From assembly GCF_003020125.1 (NCBI RefSeq), contig NZ_PYFW01000001.1:620001-684000 (forward strand): DNA of 64,000 bases, in the 5' to 3' direction. This stretch comes from Bradyrhizobium sp. MOS003. GTDB taxonomy: Bacteria; Pseudomonadota; Alphaproteobacteria; Rhizobiales; Xanthobacteraceae. Shown piece by piece: positions 1-9,179 of the stretch; the first letter of the stretch is position 1, and each line of letters opens with the position of its first letter. The position numbers were made by a program, and so were the translations under genes. Below the pieces are notes generated by a model that was not told the DNA's origin, searched no databases, and saw only the letters and a program-made list of their open reading frames with translations.

Positions 1-1384
1 CACGGAGGTCGTGCGCGAGATCGAGCGGATCTCGCTCGATACGCCGGGGATCGTCCGCGTCGCTGCCTTCGCCGGCTTCTCGGGCGCCACCCGCACGCAG
101 GCCGGCAATGCGGCCGCGCTGTTCCCGGTGTTCGACGAGCCCGAGGCTAGGATCAAGAAGGGGCTCACGGCGAATGCGATCACGGCCGACCTGCGCAAGC
201 GCCTGTCCGCGATCCAGGGCGCGTTCATCATCGTGATCCCGCCGCCGGCCGTACCGGGTATCGGCACCGGCGGCGGCTTCACCATCCGCATCCAGGACCG
301 TCAGGGCCGCGGGCCGGAGATGCTCGCCGCAGCCACCGATGAGCTCGTTGCCGCGGCGCGCAAATCGCCCTCGCTGCTCGCTCCCACGGTGTTCTCGCCG
401 TTCTCGGCCAACACGCCGCAACTGTTCGTCGACATCGACCGCACCAAGGCGCAGAAGCTCGGCGTTCCCATCTCGAATATCAACGACACGATCCAGAGCT
501 ATTTCGGATCGACCTATGTCAACGACTTCAACCTGTTCGGCCGCACCTATCACGTCACCGCGCAGGCCGACTTCCCGTTCCGGAAGGAGCCGAGCGATCT
601 CGCACGCCTGCGCACGCGCAACGCCTCCGGCGACATGGTGATGCTCGGCAGCGTGGTCGAGTTCAAGGATGTCTCGGGTCCCGACCGCGTCGCGCGCTAC
701 AATCTCTATGCGGCGTCCGAACTCCAGGGCGAGCCGGCGCCGGGCACCAGCTCGACCACGGCGCTCAACACCATCAAGAAGCTGGCGGACGACACCTTGC
801 CGAGCGGCTTCACCTTCGAATGGACCGACCTGTCCTATCAGCAGATCACCGGCGGCAATGCCGGCCTCTACGTGTTCCCGATCTGCGTGCTGTTCGTCTA
901 TCTGGTGCTCGCCGCACAATATGGCAGCTGGACCCTGCCGTTCGCGGTGATCCTGATCGTGCCGATGTGCCTGTTGGCTGCCACCATCGGCGTGCGCATC
1001 ATGGGGCAGGACGTCAACATCCTCACCCAGATCGGCTTCGTCGTGCTGGTGGGGCTGGCGGCCAAGAACGCGATCCTGATCGTCGAGTTTGCGCGCGACA
1101 TCGAGAACGAGGGCAAGCCGCGGCTGGAGGCCGTGATCGACGCCTGCCGGCTGCGCCTGCGACCGATCCTGATGACGTCCTTCGCCTTCATCCTCGGCGT
1201 GCTGCCATTGGTGATATCGAGTGGCTCCGGCTCGGAGATGCGGCAGGCCGTCGGCGTCGCCGTCTTCTTCGGCATGATCGGCGTCACCCTGTTCGGCCTG
1301 TTGTTCACGCCGATCTTCTACGTGGTGGTGCGGAACCTTGCCGAGGGGCGGAACGAGGGGAAGCCGAAGGTGGTGGGCTCTTAA
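1..1384 (+). CDS. RND efflux transporter permease, C-terminal part (5' end outside window)
   Basis: This is the last ~460 residues of a hydrophobe/amphiphile efflux (HAE1, AcrB-like) inner-membrane pump that exports drugs or other amphiphiles using the proton gradient. The frame is open to base 2, so the start lies upstream of the window. The first ~280 residues are periplasmic porter/docking sequence. Transmembrane helices follow: a run beginning GLYVFPICVLFVYLVLAAQYG, then the family motif GLAAKNAILIVEFARD, and hydrophobic helices around VISSGSG and FFGMIGVTLFGLLF. The protein ends shortly after the last helix, as AcrB relatives do. Normal family length is about 1050 residues. The partner adaptor is probably upstream and not visible. 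Confidence 0.93.
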   Translation, partial: TEVVREIERISLDTPGIVRVAAFAGFSGATRTQAGNAAALFPVFDEPEARIKKGLTANAITADLRKRLSAIQGAFIIVIPPPAVPGIGTGGGFTIRIQDRQGRGPEMLAAATDELVAAARKSPSLLAPTVFSPFSANTPQLFVDIDRTKAQKLGVPISNINDTIQSYFGSTYVNDFNLFGRTYHVTAQADFPFRKEPSDLARLRTRNASGDMVMLGSVVEFKDVSGPDRVARYNLYAASELQGEPAPGTSSTTALNTIKKLADDTLPSGFTFEWTDLSYQQITGGNAGLYVFPICVLFVYLVLAAQYGSWTLPFAVILIVPMCLLAATIGVRIMGQDVNILTQIGFVVLVGLAAKNAILIVEFARDIENEGKPRLEAVIDACRLRLRPILMTSFAFILGVLPLVISSGSGSEMRQAVGVAVFFGMIGVTLFGLLFTPIFYVVVRNLAEGRNEGKPKVVGS

Positions 1385-1422
1385 CTGCAGATGGTGGCCA
1401 CCGGCGTACTCTTACCCCTCGC

Positions 1423-1556
1423 TGTCGTCCCCGCGTAGGCGGGGACCCCTATCCCCAGGGAGAAGATGCGGCGAGATTGGTAACCACGAATCTCCGCCAA
1501 ACTTCCCCCTGGGTATATGGGTCCCGGATCTGCGCTTCGCTTGTCCGGGACGACGG
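1423..1556. repeat. Mosaic palindromic intergenic element
   Basis: The element begins GTCGTCCCCGCGTAGGCGGGG and ends with a GTCCGGGACGAC-type arm, so the outer ends are near-complementary, with a smaller GCGGGGAC hairpin inside. It fills most of the 290-base gap between the RND gene and the next gene. Similar short motifs (GTCCCGGA, GGGACGAC) recur in other gaps of this window. Confidence 0.6.
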
Positions 1557-1674
1557 CGGTTGTTTGGCGCGCAGAATCCCATACTAACGGCCAACGTGAA
1601 ATGGATGGGCAGGCGCGGGGTTCTTCACTAGTATCCGCGCGATTTCAAAACAGAAAACTGCTGGGAGCTAACAG

Positions 1675-2868
1675 ATGAAATCAGCACTTTTGGCCGCCGT
1701 CGCAACCTCCGCCCTGGTGCTGGCGGCGCCGGCGTCTGCTCAAGGCGTCAAGATCGGCATTCTCAACGACCAGTCCGGCGTCTACGCCGATTACGGCGGC
1801 AAATGGTCGGTGGAAGCCGCCAAGATGGCGATCGAGGATTTCGGCGGCGAGGTGCTGGGGCAGAAGATCGAACTCGTCACCGCCGACCACCAGAACAAGC
1901 CTGACCTCGCGACCTCGATCGCGCGGCGCTGGTACGACGTCGAGAACGTCGACATGATCACGGAGCTGACGACCTCCTCGGTCGCGCTCGCGATTCACGA
2001 GCTCTCCAAGGAAAAGAAGAAGATCGACATCGTCGTCGGCGCCGCGACCTCGCGCCTCACGGGCGATGCCTGCCAGCCCTATGGGTTCCACTGGGCCTAC
2101 GACACCCGCGCGCTCGGTGTCGGCACCGGCGGTGCGCTGACCAAGGCCGGCGGTGACACCTGGTTCTTCCTCACGGCCGACTACGCCTTCGGCTACGCGC
2201 TGGAGAAGGACACCAGCGAGATCGTCACCGCCAATGGCGGCAAGGTGGTCGGCTCGGTGCGCGTGCCGCTCAACTCCTCGGACTTCTCCTCCTTCCTGCT
2301 GCAGGCGCAGAGCTCGAAGGCCAAGATCGTCGGCCTCGCCAACGCCGGCCTCGACACCACCAACTCGATCAAGCAGGCGTCCGAGTTCGGCATCGTCTCC
2401 GGCGGCCAGAAGCTCGCCGGCCTGCTGATGACGCTCGCCGAGGTGAACGGCCTCGGGCTGCAGGCCGCACAGGGCCTCGTGCTGACCGAAGCCTATTACT
2501 GGGATGTCAACGACCGCTCGCGCAATCTCGGCGAACGCTTCCTCAAGCGCACCGGGCGGATGCCGAACATGATCCAGGCCGGTACCTATTCGGCAACGCT
2601 GAGCTACCTGAAGGCGGTCAAGGCGGCCGGCACCAAGGATCCCGATGCGGTCGCCAAGAAGCTGAAGGAGCTGCCCGTCGACGACGACTTCGCGCAAGGC
2701 GGCAAGGTGCTCGAGAACGGCCGCATGGTCCACGACATGTATCTGTTCGAGGTCAAGAAGCCCTCGGAATCGAAGAAGCCTTGGGATTATTACAAGCTGC
2801 TCGCCACCGTTCCCGGCGACAAGGCCTTCTTCACCGCCAAGGACAGCGGCTGCCCGCTGACGAAGTGA
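1675..2868 (+). CDS. ABC transporter substrate-binding protein, branched-chain amino acid type (Peripla_BP_6)
   Basis: 397 residues. It has a Sec signal peptide (MKSALLAAVATSALVLAAPASAQ, about 23 residues) followed by a periplasmic binding protein type I fold beginning VKIGILNDQSGVYADYGG, typical of LivK/aromatic-acid binding proteins. It should capture a small solute for a Liv-type ABC importer, but no permease or ATPase lies beside it, so it is an orphan. The ATG is preceded by GGGAG at good spacing. It is clearly paralogous to the binding protein at 61374-62585: both carry the ADHQNK, SSDF/TSDFxSFLLQAQ and MYLFEVKKP segments and a C-terminal Cys-containing end. The substrate is unknown. 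Confidence 0.93.
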   Translation: MKSALLAAVATSALVLAAPASAQGVKIGILNDQSGVYADYGGKWSVEAAKMAIEDFGGEVLGQKIELVTADHQNKPDLATSIARRWYDVENVDMITELTTSSVALAIHELSKEKKKIDIVVGAATSRLTGDACQPYGFHWAYDTRALGVGTGGALTKAGGDTWFFLTADYAFGYALEKDTSEIVTANGGKVVGSVRVPLNSSDFSSFLLQAQSSKAKIVGLANAGLDTTNSIKQASEFGIVSGGQKLAGLLMTLAEVNGLGLQAAQGLVLTEAYYWDVNDRSRNLGERFLKRTGRMPNMIQAGTYSATLSYLKAVKAAGTKDPDAVAKKLKELPVDDDFAQGGKVLENGRMVHDMYLFEVKKPSESKKPWDYYKLLATVPGDKAFFTAKDSGCPLTK

Positions 2869-2873
2869 CGCTC

Positions 2874-3006
2874 TGGTGTCCCGGACGAGCTGCAGGGTGA
2901 AACGCTGCTGCGCAGAGCCGGGACCCATACTCCTCCACGTTCGATGCCACATGGGTCCCGGTTCAGCGGCGCAGCGTTGCACGCTGCACCGCGCCCGGGA
3001 CACGAG
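2874..3006. repeat. Palindromic repeat, family E, copy 1
   Basis: The outer arms read GTGTCCCGGAC ... GCCCGGGACACGAG with an inner GGGACCCAT / ATGGGTCCC pair, so it can fold into a long branched hairpin. The same arrangement occurs at 59055-59189. It lies between convergent genes and could end transcription from both sides. Confidence 0.65.
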
Positions 3007-3024
3007 AGCCTGTGCTGCGGCGCC

Positions 3025-3411
3025 TCACACCAGCCGCAACACCACCGCCCCCAGCGCCCCCGCCCACAATGCGATGGCCGCGATACCCTGGATCGCAAAG
3101 CCCGGGCCGCGCTTGGCGGCCGCCTTCGAATAGCCGATGAAATAGACGACGCGGCCGATGATCCAGACCGCGCCGATCGCTGCCGCGATGCCGTCGCCGA
3201 TATAGACCGCGAACAGCCAGAGCGCCGGCAGAAAGATCGGCATCCATTCCAGCGTGTTCATCTGGATGCGGAAGGCGCGTTCGAAATCCGGGTGGCCCGA
3301 CATTGCCGGCACCTTGACACCGGTCTTGCTGCGCGAGCGCGACACGTTGATGCAGGTGAAGAAATAAAACGCGATCGCCAGCAGCGTGACGAGAGCGGTG
3401 AAACGATACAT
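3025..3411 (-). CDS. MAPEG family membrane protein
   Basis: 128 residues from the ATG at 3411, which has AAGGGA about 8 bases upstream; an in-frame extension to 3444 has no such support. The sequence has four hydrophobic stretches (starting FTALVTLLAIAFYFFTCI, MPIFLPALWLFAVYI, IGAVWIIGRVVYFIGYS, IAAIALWAGALGAVV) and the MAPEG-like HPDFERAFRIQMNTLEWMP segment. Family members are membrane-bound glutathione/eicosanoid-metabolism proteins; bacterial ones are mostly uncharacterised. It lies just downstream of the AttH-type gene on the same strand and may be the last gene of that operon. Confidence 0.88.
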   Translation of the reverse strand: MYRFTALVTLLAIAFYFFTCINVSRSRSKTGVKVPAMSGHPDFERAFRIQMNTLEWMPIFLPALWLFAVYIGDGIAAAIGAVWIIGRVVYFIGYSKAAAKRGPGFAIQGIAAIALWAGALGAVVLRLV

Positions 3412-3440
3412 CGCGAAATCCCTTTGAAGAGGCCGCTGCT

Positions 3441-4523
3441 TCAATAGCCGGTCAGCTCGAGATAGCCAACGCCGTCATGCGTCCCGGCGAAGCTGATCGG
3501 CCCCTCCCAGTAGGAGAAGCCGGTCCCCATCCAGGCTTTTGGATTGAGCGGCTTGCAGCGGATCGAGAATGATCGCGACGGGATCGCGATCTGCCATTCC
3601 ACCGGCAGCTTGCGTCCGGCGACCTCCGCTGTCGCCTTCGGGATCATTTGAATGTCGCCGCCCGCGATCATCTGGGTCTCGCCGGCAGCGCTGATCCAGT
3701 TGCCGAACGGATAATCCCGGCCGTCCTTCTGCCGCAGCCGGTACAGCATCAACTTGTCGCCGGACGCGAGATGCAGCGACAGCCAGTCCCAGCCGGTCTG
3801 ATCGGCGTCGAGCGGCTGGCTGCTCCATTCGCGGTCCATCCAGGCCTGGCCCGAGACATCGACCGGCTTGTCGTCGATGGTGAGCGCGCCGCGGGCGCGG
3901 TAGAACGGCTGGCTGTAATAATAGGACGCCTGGCCGCGCTCCGATTTGCGGCTGTAGCCACGGTCGCCCTGCAGCACGACCGGACGATCGGCTTCAAGCG
4001 TCAACGCGTAGCTGAAATCGGTGCTGGACGCTTTCAGCTCCAACGGCGCCAAAGTGCGATCGTCGGTGCGGTCAAAACCCTTCAGCTCCCAGTCGTCGAT
4101 CCAGGCATCGAACGTCTTGGCCGTGACGCCGGCCTGGCCCACACCGCCGCGTGAAAAGACCTCGTTGAAGCGGTGGGTGTCGGCCCGCGTCACCGCGGCG
4201 TGCGCCATCCAGACCTGCTGATTGGCCCAGCCCTCGCCTTGCGGGCCCGGCTGCGCCGCCTGGCGGAACAGCGTCCATTGCAGGCCGCAAGCCGCGCCGC
4301 TGGAATCGACGAGGTTTGCCGTCAGATACCACCACTCGATACGAAACTCCGGATGCGGTCCGTGATCGCCGGGAAAGGCAAACAGCTTCCCCGGCGTCAC
4401 CTTCGCAAAGCCATCGGCTTTCTCACCCAGCCCCGCATAGCCCTGCGCACCGGCCTGCCGCGCGAGAGCAAGCGCAGCGATGCCGCCGGCGAAGGCGCGG
4501 CGCGAGATCCGATCAGCGCTCAT
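3441..4523 (-). CDS. AttH/CrtC-type lipocalin-like protein (Tat substrate)
   Basis: 360 residues from the ATG at 4523, which overlaps the permease stop by 11 bases; a TTG two codons upstream is the alternative. The N-terminus MSADRISRRAFAGGIAALA is a twin-arginine signal, so the folded protein is exported. The body matches the carotenoid 1,2-hydratase/AttH lipocalin domain family: FPGDHGPHPEFRIEWWYLTANL, then a second beta-barrel half with the SGQAWMDREWSSQPL segment. The match is by recognition, not search. CrtC members hydrate carotenoids, but members encoded next to an FtsX-type ABC permease are accessory proteins of that transporter, and that context applies here. Substrate unknown; a lipophilic molecule is the usual guess. 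Confidence 0.87.
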   Translation of the reverse strand: MSADRISRRAFAGGIAALALARQAGAQGYAGLGEKADGFAKVTPGKLFAFPGDHGPHPEFRIEWWYLTANLVDSSGAACGLQWTLFRQAAQPGPQGEGWANQQVWMAHAAVTRADTHRFNEVFSRGGVGQAGVTAKTFDAWIDDWELKGFDRTDDRTLAPLELKASSTDFSYALTLEADRPVVLQGDRGYSRKSERGQASYYYSQPFYRARGALTIDDKPVDVSGQAWMDREWSSQPLDADQTGWDWLSLHLASGDKLMLYRLRQKDGRDYPFGNWISAAGETQMIAGGDIQMIPKATAEVAGRKLPVEWQIAIPSRSFSIRCKPLNPKAWMGTGFSYWEGPISFAGTHDGVGYLELTGY

Positions 4524-6975
4524 TGGCAAACACCTTGACGAGGCTGGCCGGCTGCATCCGCGCCAGCCGTATCACCGGCAACAGCGCCGCAAGCATCGAC
4601 GCGACCAGCGCCACCGCGACCAGCTCGACCAGTTGCAGCGGGAACACATGGAACGGCAGCCGCCAGCCGAACGCCTTCACGTTCACGATCGCGATCAGGC
4701 ACCACGCCACCAGCAGCCCGAGCGGCACCGCCAGCAGCGCGGTGAACAGCGCCACCGACAGCGTCTTGGTCAATTCGATCGCGGCAAGGTGCGGCCGCGT
4801 GATGCCGATCGCCCATAGCGGCGCAAGCTGCGGCAGGCGGGAATTCGCCAGTGTCAGCAGGCTCGTGAACAGTGCGATTCCGGCGACACCGAGTGTGAAC
4901 GCATTCAACGCGGACGTGACAGCAAAGGTGCGGTTGAAGATCCGGATCGATTCGGCCTTCACCGTGGCCTGGTCGGCGACACTGCGATCGTCGAGCGCAA
5001 ACTGTTTCTGCAACGCCCCGATCAGGCCCGGGATGTTTTCCTTTGCGACGATCAGCCCGATCCGCGTCTGCGGCGTCTGTGGAAACTGCCGGATCAGCGC
5101 GGCGACGTTGACGGTCAGCTGCCCCTTGGGATTGCCGTAATCGGCATAGATGCCGACGATGTCGAGCTCCCAGCTCCCGCCCGGCGCCGGCACCTCGACG
5201 ACGTCGCCGATGCGGACGTTGAGACGGCGGCTGAGCTGCTCGCTGATGAAGGCGGCATTACCCGGCACAAGCCGGGTCCAGGCCTGCGGCACGGCCTCCA
5301 GCAGCGGCCAGCGCTCGCGATAGAGCGCGTGATCGGGCAGGCCGAGCAATTCCACTGGCTGGCCCTGAACCTGCGTCTCGGCGCGGCCACCCGACAGGAT
5401 CGCCTGCACGTCGCTGCGCTCTTTCAGCCAGTTGCGGATCGCAACGCCTTGGCCGTCGTCGGAGGCGCTGATATAGACGTCAGCTGCGAGCCGACCGTTG
5501 AGCCAGCCGAGGAAGGTGCGGCTGAACGTCTCCACCATGGTGGAGACCCCGACATTGACGGCGAGGGCGAGCAGCAGCGCCATCAGCGCCAGCGATAGTC
5601 CGGAGAGTTGCTGCCGGCTGTCTGCCCAGAACCACAGCGCAAGCGGTCTTCGCGCAGCGCGTTGCCCCGCGAGCAGGAGAAGTTCGAGGAAGGCCGGCAG
5701 GATCAGCGCCGCACCGAGCATCAAGGCCGCCAGCAGGCCGAAGCCTGCGATCAGCGATTCGCCATAGCCAAGCAGCAGCAGCCCGACGGCGAACACGGCA
5801 CAGGCGGCAAGACTCTGCAGGACCAGCCAGCGGCGCTGCCGCTGTTGCCAGGCGCGCGGCTGCGCCGTCGCCAGCACCGGCATCCTGATCGCCTTGATCA
5901 GGCTGGTCGTCGCCGCAACGAGCGCGCCGGCAATGCTGATGCCGATGCCGGCGAACCACCATTCGGGCCGCAAGCTGAGCTGCCCCGGGATCTGTGCGCC
6001 ATAGAGTCCGCGCAGCGACGCCGCGACGTCGGGCAGCAACACGGCCGCGATGAAATAGCCGCACACGAGTCCGATCAGCCCGGCGATCAGCGCCAGCGCG
6101 ACGAGTTCGACCACCAGCACGCTGTTGACCAGCCGCGCCGAGGCACCGCAGGCGCGCAAGGTGCGCAGCATCGGCAGTCGCTGCTCGAAGGCGAGGCCGA
6201 CGGCCGAATTGACGATGAAGAGCCCGACGAAGAACGACAACAGGCCGAACGCCGTGAGGTTGAGATGAAAACTGTCGGTGAGGCGCTCCAGCTCGGTCTC
6301 CGCAGTCGGCTCCACCTGCTGCAACTGGTCGCCGACCACGCTGGCGAGCCCCGCGGGCTTGCTCTTGGGCTGGCCGATCAGAAGCCGCGAAACCTGATCC
6401 GGCTTGTTCAGCAGACGCTGCGCGACGCCGATGTCGACCACCAGCACGCCGGGCGCGAGCTGCGGCAGCACGCGCAGCGGCGGCAGTTTTGCGCCGTTGC
6501 TGATCGGGAGTGACGCGCCTTCGGCTTCGTGCAAGTCGCTCAGCGTCTCCGGTGCCACCAATGTCTGGCCCGGCGGCGCCACGAAGCTGCCCAGGTCGGA
6601 GGCGCCGAGACGCGGTGCGTTGCCGATTTCGACCGGCAGCGTCACCGGCTCGATGCCGAGCAGCCGCAACGAGCGGCCGTTGACCTGGACGCGGCCCTCC
6701 AGCGTCGGCGACACCGGCCAGCCGGCGCGGCGGAGTTTCACGTACAACTCTTGCGGAAAGGTCGCCGCGTCAGGCGCGACCAGCATCGCGGTGCGTGCGC
6801 CACCAAAGGTCGCCGCGGCGCGGTCATAGGCAGTGCGGGCCTGCTGGTTGATGGCCTGCACACCGCTCCACAGGGCCGTCGCCGCGATCAGCCCGACCAG
6901 AAGCGTCGCGAACTGCATCTTGTGACGCCGCCAATGGCTGAGCAGCACCGCGAGCACCCACAGCGCGCGTCTCAT
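4513..6975 (-). CDS. ABC transporter permease, FtsX/LolE-like
   Basis: 820 residues. There is one N-terminal membrane helix (LLVGLIAATALWSGVQA), a periplasmic MacB-like core, then clusters of helices (around FGLLSFFVGLFIVNSAVGLAFEQR, ALIAGLIGLVCGYFIAAVLL, LALMALLLALAVNVGVS) and a C-terminal FtsX domain (FTLGVAGIALFTSLLTL ... LVELVAVALVASMLAALLPV). Two FtsX-like halves make it the long, ten-helix permease type. The start overlaps the ATPase stop as ATGA. It should extract or move lipophilic molecules at the outer leaflet of the inner membrane with the LolD-like ATPase and the AttH-type protein. Confidence 0.92.
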   Translation of the reverse strand: MRRALWVLAVLLSHWRRHKMQFATLLVGLIAATALWSGVQAINQQARTAYDRAAATFGGARTAMLVAPDAATFPQELYVKLRRAGWPVSPTLEGRVQVNGRSLRLLGIEPVTLPVEIGNAPRLGASDLGSFVAPPGQTLVAPETLSDLHEAEGASLPISNGAKLPPLRVLPQLAPGVLVVDIGVAQRLLNKPDQVSRLLIGQPKSKPAGLASVVGDQLQQVEPTAETELERLTDSFHLNLTAFGLLSFFVGLFIVNSAVGLAFEQRLPMLRTLRACGASARLVNSVLVVELVALALIAGLIGLVCGYFIAAVLLPDVAASLRGLYGAQIPGQLSLRPEWWFAGIGISIAGALVAATTSLIKAIRMPVLATAQPRAWQQRQRRWLVLQSLAACAVFAVGLLLLGYGESLIAGFGLLAALMLGAALILPAFLELLLLAGQRAARRPLALWFWADSRQQLSGLSLALMALLLALAVNVGVSTMVETFSRTFLGWLNGRLAADVYISASDDGQGVAIRNWLKERSDVQAILSGGRAETQVQGQPVELLGLPDHALYRERWPLLEAVPQAWTRLVPGNAAFISEQLSRRLNVRIGDVVEVPAPGGSWELDIVGIYADYGNPKGQLTVNVAALIRQFPQTPQTRIGLIVAKENIPGLIGALQKQFALDDRSVADQATVKAESIRIFNRTFAVTSALNAFTLGVAGIALFTSLLTLANSRLPQLAPLWAIGITRPHLAAIELTKTLSVALFTALLAVPLGLLVAWCLIAIVNVKAFGWRLPFHVFPLQLVELVAVALVASMLAALLPVIRLARMQPASLVKVFANER

Positions 6976-7625
6976 GCGATCCGCCCCGCATGCAAGGTGA
7001 GATGGCGGTCGAGCGTCGCTGCCAGATGCAGGCTATGCGTCACCATCAGGAAGCCGCAGCCGGTGCGCGCGACGAGGTCGCGCGTCAGCGCCAGCACGTT
7101 CTCGGCGGTAGCCTCGTCGAGATTACCGGTCGGCTCGTCCGCCAGCAGCAGCGATGGCTTTATCGCCAGCGCCCGGCCGATCGCGACCCGTTGCTGCTGA
7201 CCGCCGGACAATTGCTCGGGATAGCGCTTCAGCAGAGCGCCGAGCCCGAGCCGCTCGACCAGTTCCTTGGTCCAGGCCGCATCTTGACGCTCGGCGATCC
7301 GAGCCTGAAAGGCCAGATTGTCCGCGACCGACAGGCTCGGGATCAGGTTGAATTGCTGGAAAACCAGCCCGATCCGGTCGCGCCGCAAGCGGGCGCGGCC
7401 AGCATCGGACAGCGCGGTAACCTCGATGTCTTCCAGCCGGATCGTGCCGCCATCGGCAGCGTCCAACCCCGCGATCAAATGCAGCAAGGTGCTCTTGCCG
7501 CTGCCGGACTCGCCGGTCAGCGCGATGCGCTCGCCGGCCCTGAGGTCGAGATCGACACCGCGCAAGACGTGGACCGGCTCGCCGGCCGAGGAGAAAGTCT
7601 TGGAGAGATTCTTGATGTTCAACAC
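6972..7625 (-). CDS. ABC transporter ATP-binding protein, LolD/MacB type
   Basis: 217 residues, a single nucleotide-binding domain. Walker A is GESGSGKST (about residues 37-45), the signature is LSGGQQQR, and Walker B is LLLADEPTGNLD, which is the form seen in LolD/MacB/FtsE ATPases. Its stop overlaps the permease start by four bases (ATGA), so the two are translationally coupled. It is the first gene of a minus-strand operon ATPase, permease, lipocalin-like protein, and possibly MAPEG. Confidence 0.96.
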   Translation of the reverse strand: MLNIKNLSKTFSSAGEPVHVLRGVDLDLRAGERIALTGESGSGKSTLLHLIAGLDAADGGTIRLEDIEVTALSDAGRARLRRDRIGLVFQQFNLIPSLSVADNLAFQARIAERQDAAWTKELVERLGLGALLKRYPEQLSGGQQQRVAIGRALAIKPSLLLADEPTGNLDEATAENVLALTRDLVARTGCGFLMVTHSLHLAATLDRHLTLHAGRIA

Positions 7626-7778
7626 GATGAATGGCGCCGGACGGAATTAGCGGAATTGCTGCGTAGCACACCTACCGGGGAAATGCTGGTTGCGTTGCTC
7701 TCGAACCCGTTGTTAGCTTCCAAGGCGGCCAAATCAAAAAAGTGCCAAGAACGAAAAAAGCATCGATGGGGGAGGATC

Positions 7779-9113
7779 ATGAGCGTTGAGCGAACGGCGG
7801 AGATGGCCGGCAAGGCGATCGGGACCAAGGCAACGCCGAAGGGCGCCTGGACCGTCACGTTTCTCCTCTTCCTCTTCATGGTCGTGAACTTCGCCGACAA
7901 GATCGTCGTCGGTCTCGCCGGCGTGCCGATCATGACCGATCTGAAGCTCAGCCCGGAGCAGTTCGGCCTGCTCGGCTCCTCGTTCTTCTTCCTGTTCTCG
8001 ATCGCCGCCATCGTGGTCGGCTTCATCGTCAACAAGGTGCCGACGCGCTGGGTGCTGCTCGTGCTCGCGGTGATCTGGGCGCTGGCGCAGTTTCCGATGG
8101 TCGGCACGGTGTCCTTCACCACGCTGTTGATCTGCCGCATCGTGTTGGGCGCCGGTGAAGGCCCAGCCTTCTCGGTCGCGGCACACGCGATCTACAAATG
8201 GTTCCCCGACGAGAAGCGCACGCTGCCCACCGCGATCCTGTCGCAGGGCTCGGCTTTCGGCGTGATCCTGGCGGTGCCGGCGCTGAACTGGGTCATCGTC
8301 AATCATTCCTGGCATTACGCCTTCGGCGCGCTGGGCGTCGTCGGCCTGATCTGGGTCTGTGCCTGGCTCGCGCTCGGCAAGGAAGGCCCGCTGGAGGACA
8401 CGCAGGTCCTGGCCGCGACCGAGCAGAAGATTCCCTACTTGCAGCTTCTCACCTCTCGCACCTTCATCGGCTGCGTCGCCGCGACCTTCGGTGCCTATTG
8501 GGCGCTGTCGCTCGGCCTGACCTGGTTCACGCCGTTCATCGTCAAGGGCCTCGGTTTCTCGCAGAGCCAAGCCGGCTTCATCTCGATCCTGCCCTGGGTG
8601 TTCGGTGCCACCATCGTCATTCTCACCGGGTGGATCTCACAGGTGATGATGGCCCGTGGCTACAACACCCGCGTGGCGCGCGGCGTGCTCGGTTCGGTGC
8701 CGCTGGTGCTCGGCGGGCTGATCCTGGCGATGATGCCGCATGTCCAGGGCGCAGGCCTCCAGATCGCACTGCTCGTGGTCGGCTCGGGACTTTGCGGGGC
8801 GATCTACGTGGTCTGCCCGCCGATGCTCGGCGAGTTCACGCCGACGTCGCAGCGCGGCGCCGTTCTCGCGATCTACGGCGCGCTATACACGCTGGCCGGA
8901 ATCATCGCGCCGGCGGTGATGGGAGCGATGATCCAGCGTGCCGGCAGCACGATCGACGGCTACATGACCGGCTTCACCATCAACGCCGTGATCATGGTCG
9001 GCTCCGGCCTGCTCGGCCTGCTGCTGCTGTGGCCGAACACGGAAAAGGCCCGACTGACGCGTGGCGCGACGGCGCAGTCCGCCGCGCTGAAGGGTGCGGT
9101 GTCGCCGACGTAA
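7779..9113 (+). CDS. MFS transporter (ACS-like)
   Basis: 444 residues from the ATG at 7779, preceded by a strong GGGGGAGG ribosome site; the longer open frame upstream is antisense to the ATPase gene and not coding. About 12 membrane helices are visible, starting TVTFLLFLFMVVNFADKIVVGLAGVP. The aspartate and the PTRWVLLVLAVIWALAQF / GEGPAFSVAAHAIYKWFPDEKR segments are typical of anion:cation symporters. Substrate is probably an organic acid (inference). It converges with the amidohydrolase on the other strand. Confidence 0.92.
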   Translation: MSVERTAEMAGKAIGTKATPKGAWTVTFLLFLFMVVNFADKIVVGLAGVPIMTDLKLSPEQFGLLGSSFFFLFSIAAIVVGFIVNKVPTRWVLLVLAVIWALAQFPMVGTVSFTTLLICRIVLGAGEGPAFSVAAHAIYKWFPDEKRTLPTAILSQGSAFGVILAVPALNWVIVNHSWHYAFGALGVVGLIWVCAWLALGKEGPLEDTQVLAATEQKIPYLQLLTSRTFIGCVAATFGAYWALSLGLTWFTPFIVKGLGFSQSQAGFISILPWVFGATIVILTGWISQVMMARGYNTRVARGVLGSVPLVLGGLILAMMPHVQGAGLQIALLVVGSGLCGAIYVVCPPMLGEFTPTSQRGAVLAIYGALYTLAGIIAPAVMGAMIQRAGSTIDGYMTGFTINAVIMVGSGLLGLLLLWPNTEKARLTRGATAQSAALKGAVSPT

Positions 9114-9142
9114 GGGGCCGGTTCGCCCCACCCGATACTGAA

Positions 9143-9169
9143 AATGAGGCGCGGCCTTCGCGCCTCATT
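9143..9169. terminator. Bidirectional hairpin terminator
   Basis: A perfect 11-bp stem, AATGAGGCGCG and CGCGCCTCATT, with a 5-base loop lies between the convergent MFS and amidohydrolase genes. Read on the minus strand it is followed by TT, extending the A/T-rich base of the stem. It should end transcripts from both directions, better for the minus-strand one. Confidence 0.75.
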
Positions 9170-9179
9170 ACAGCCGTGG

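Noticed and set aside
1681-3003. 440-codon minus-strand frame opposite the first binding-protein gene
   Set aside because: Shadow frame of a gene with a clear signal peptide and fold on the plus strand.
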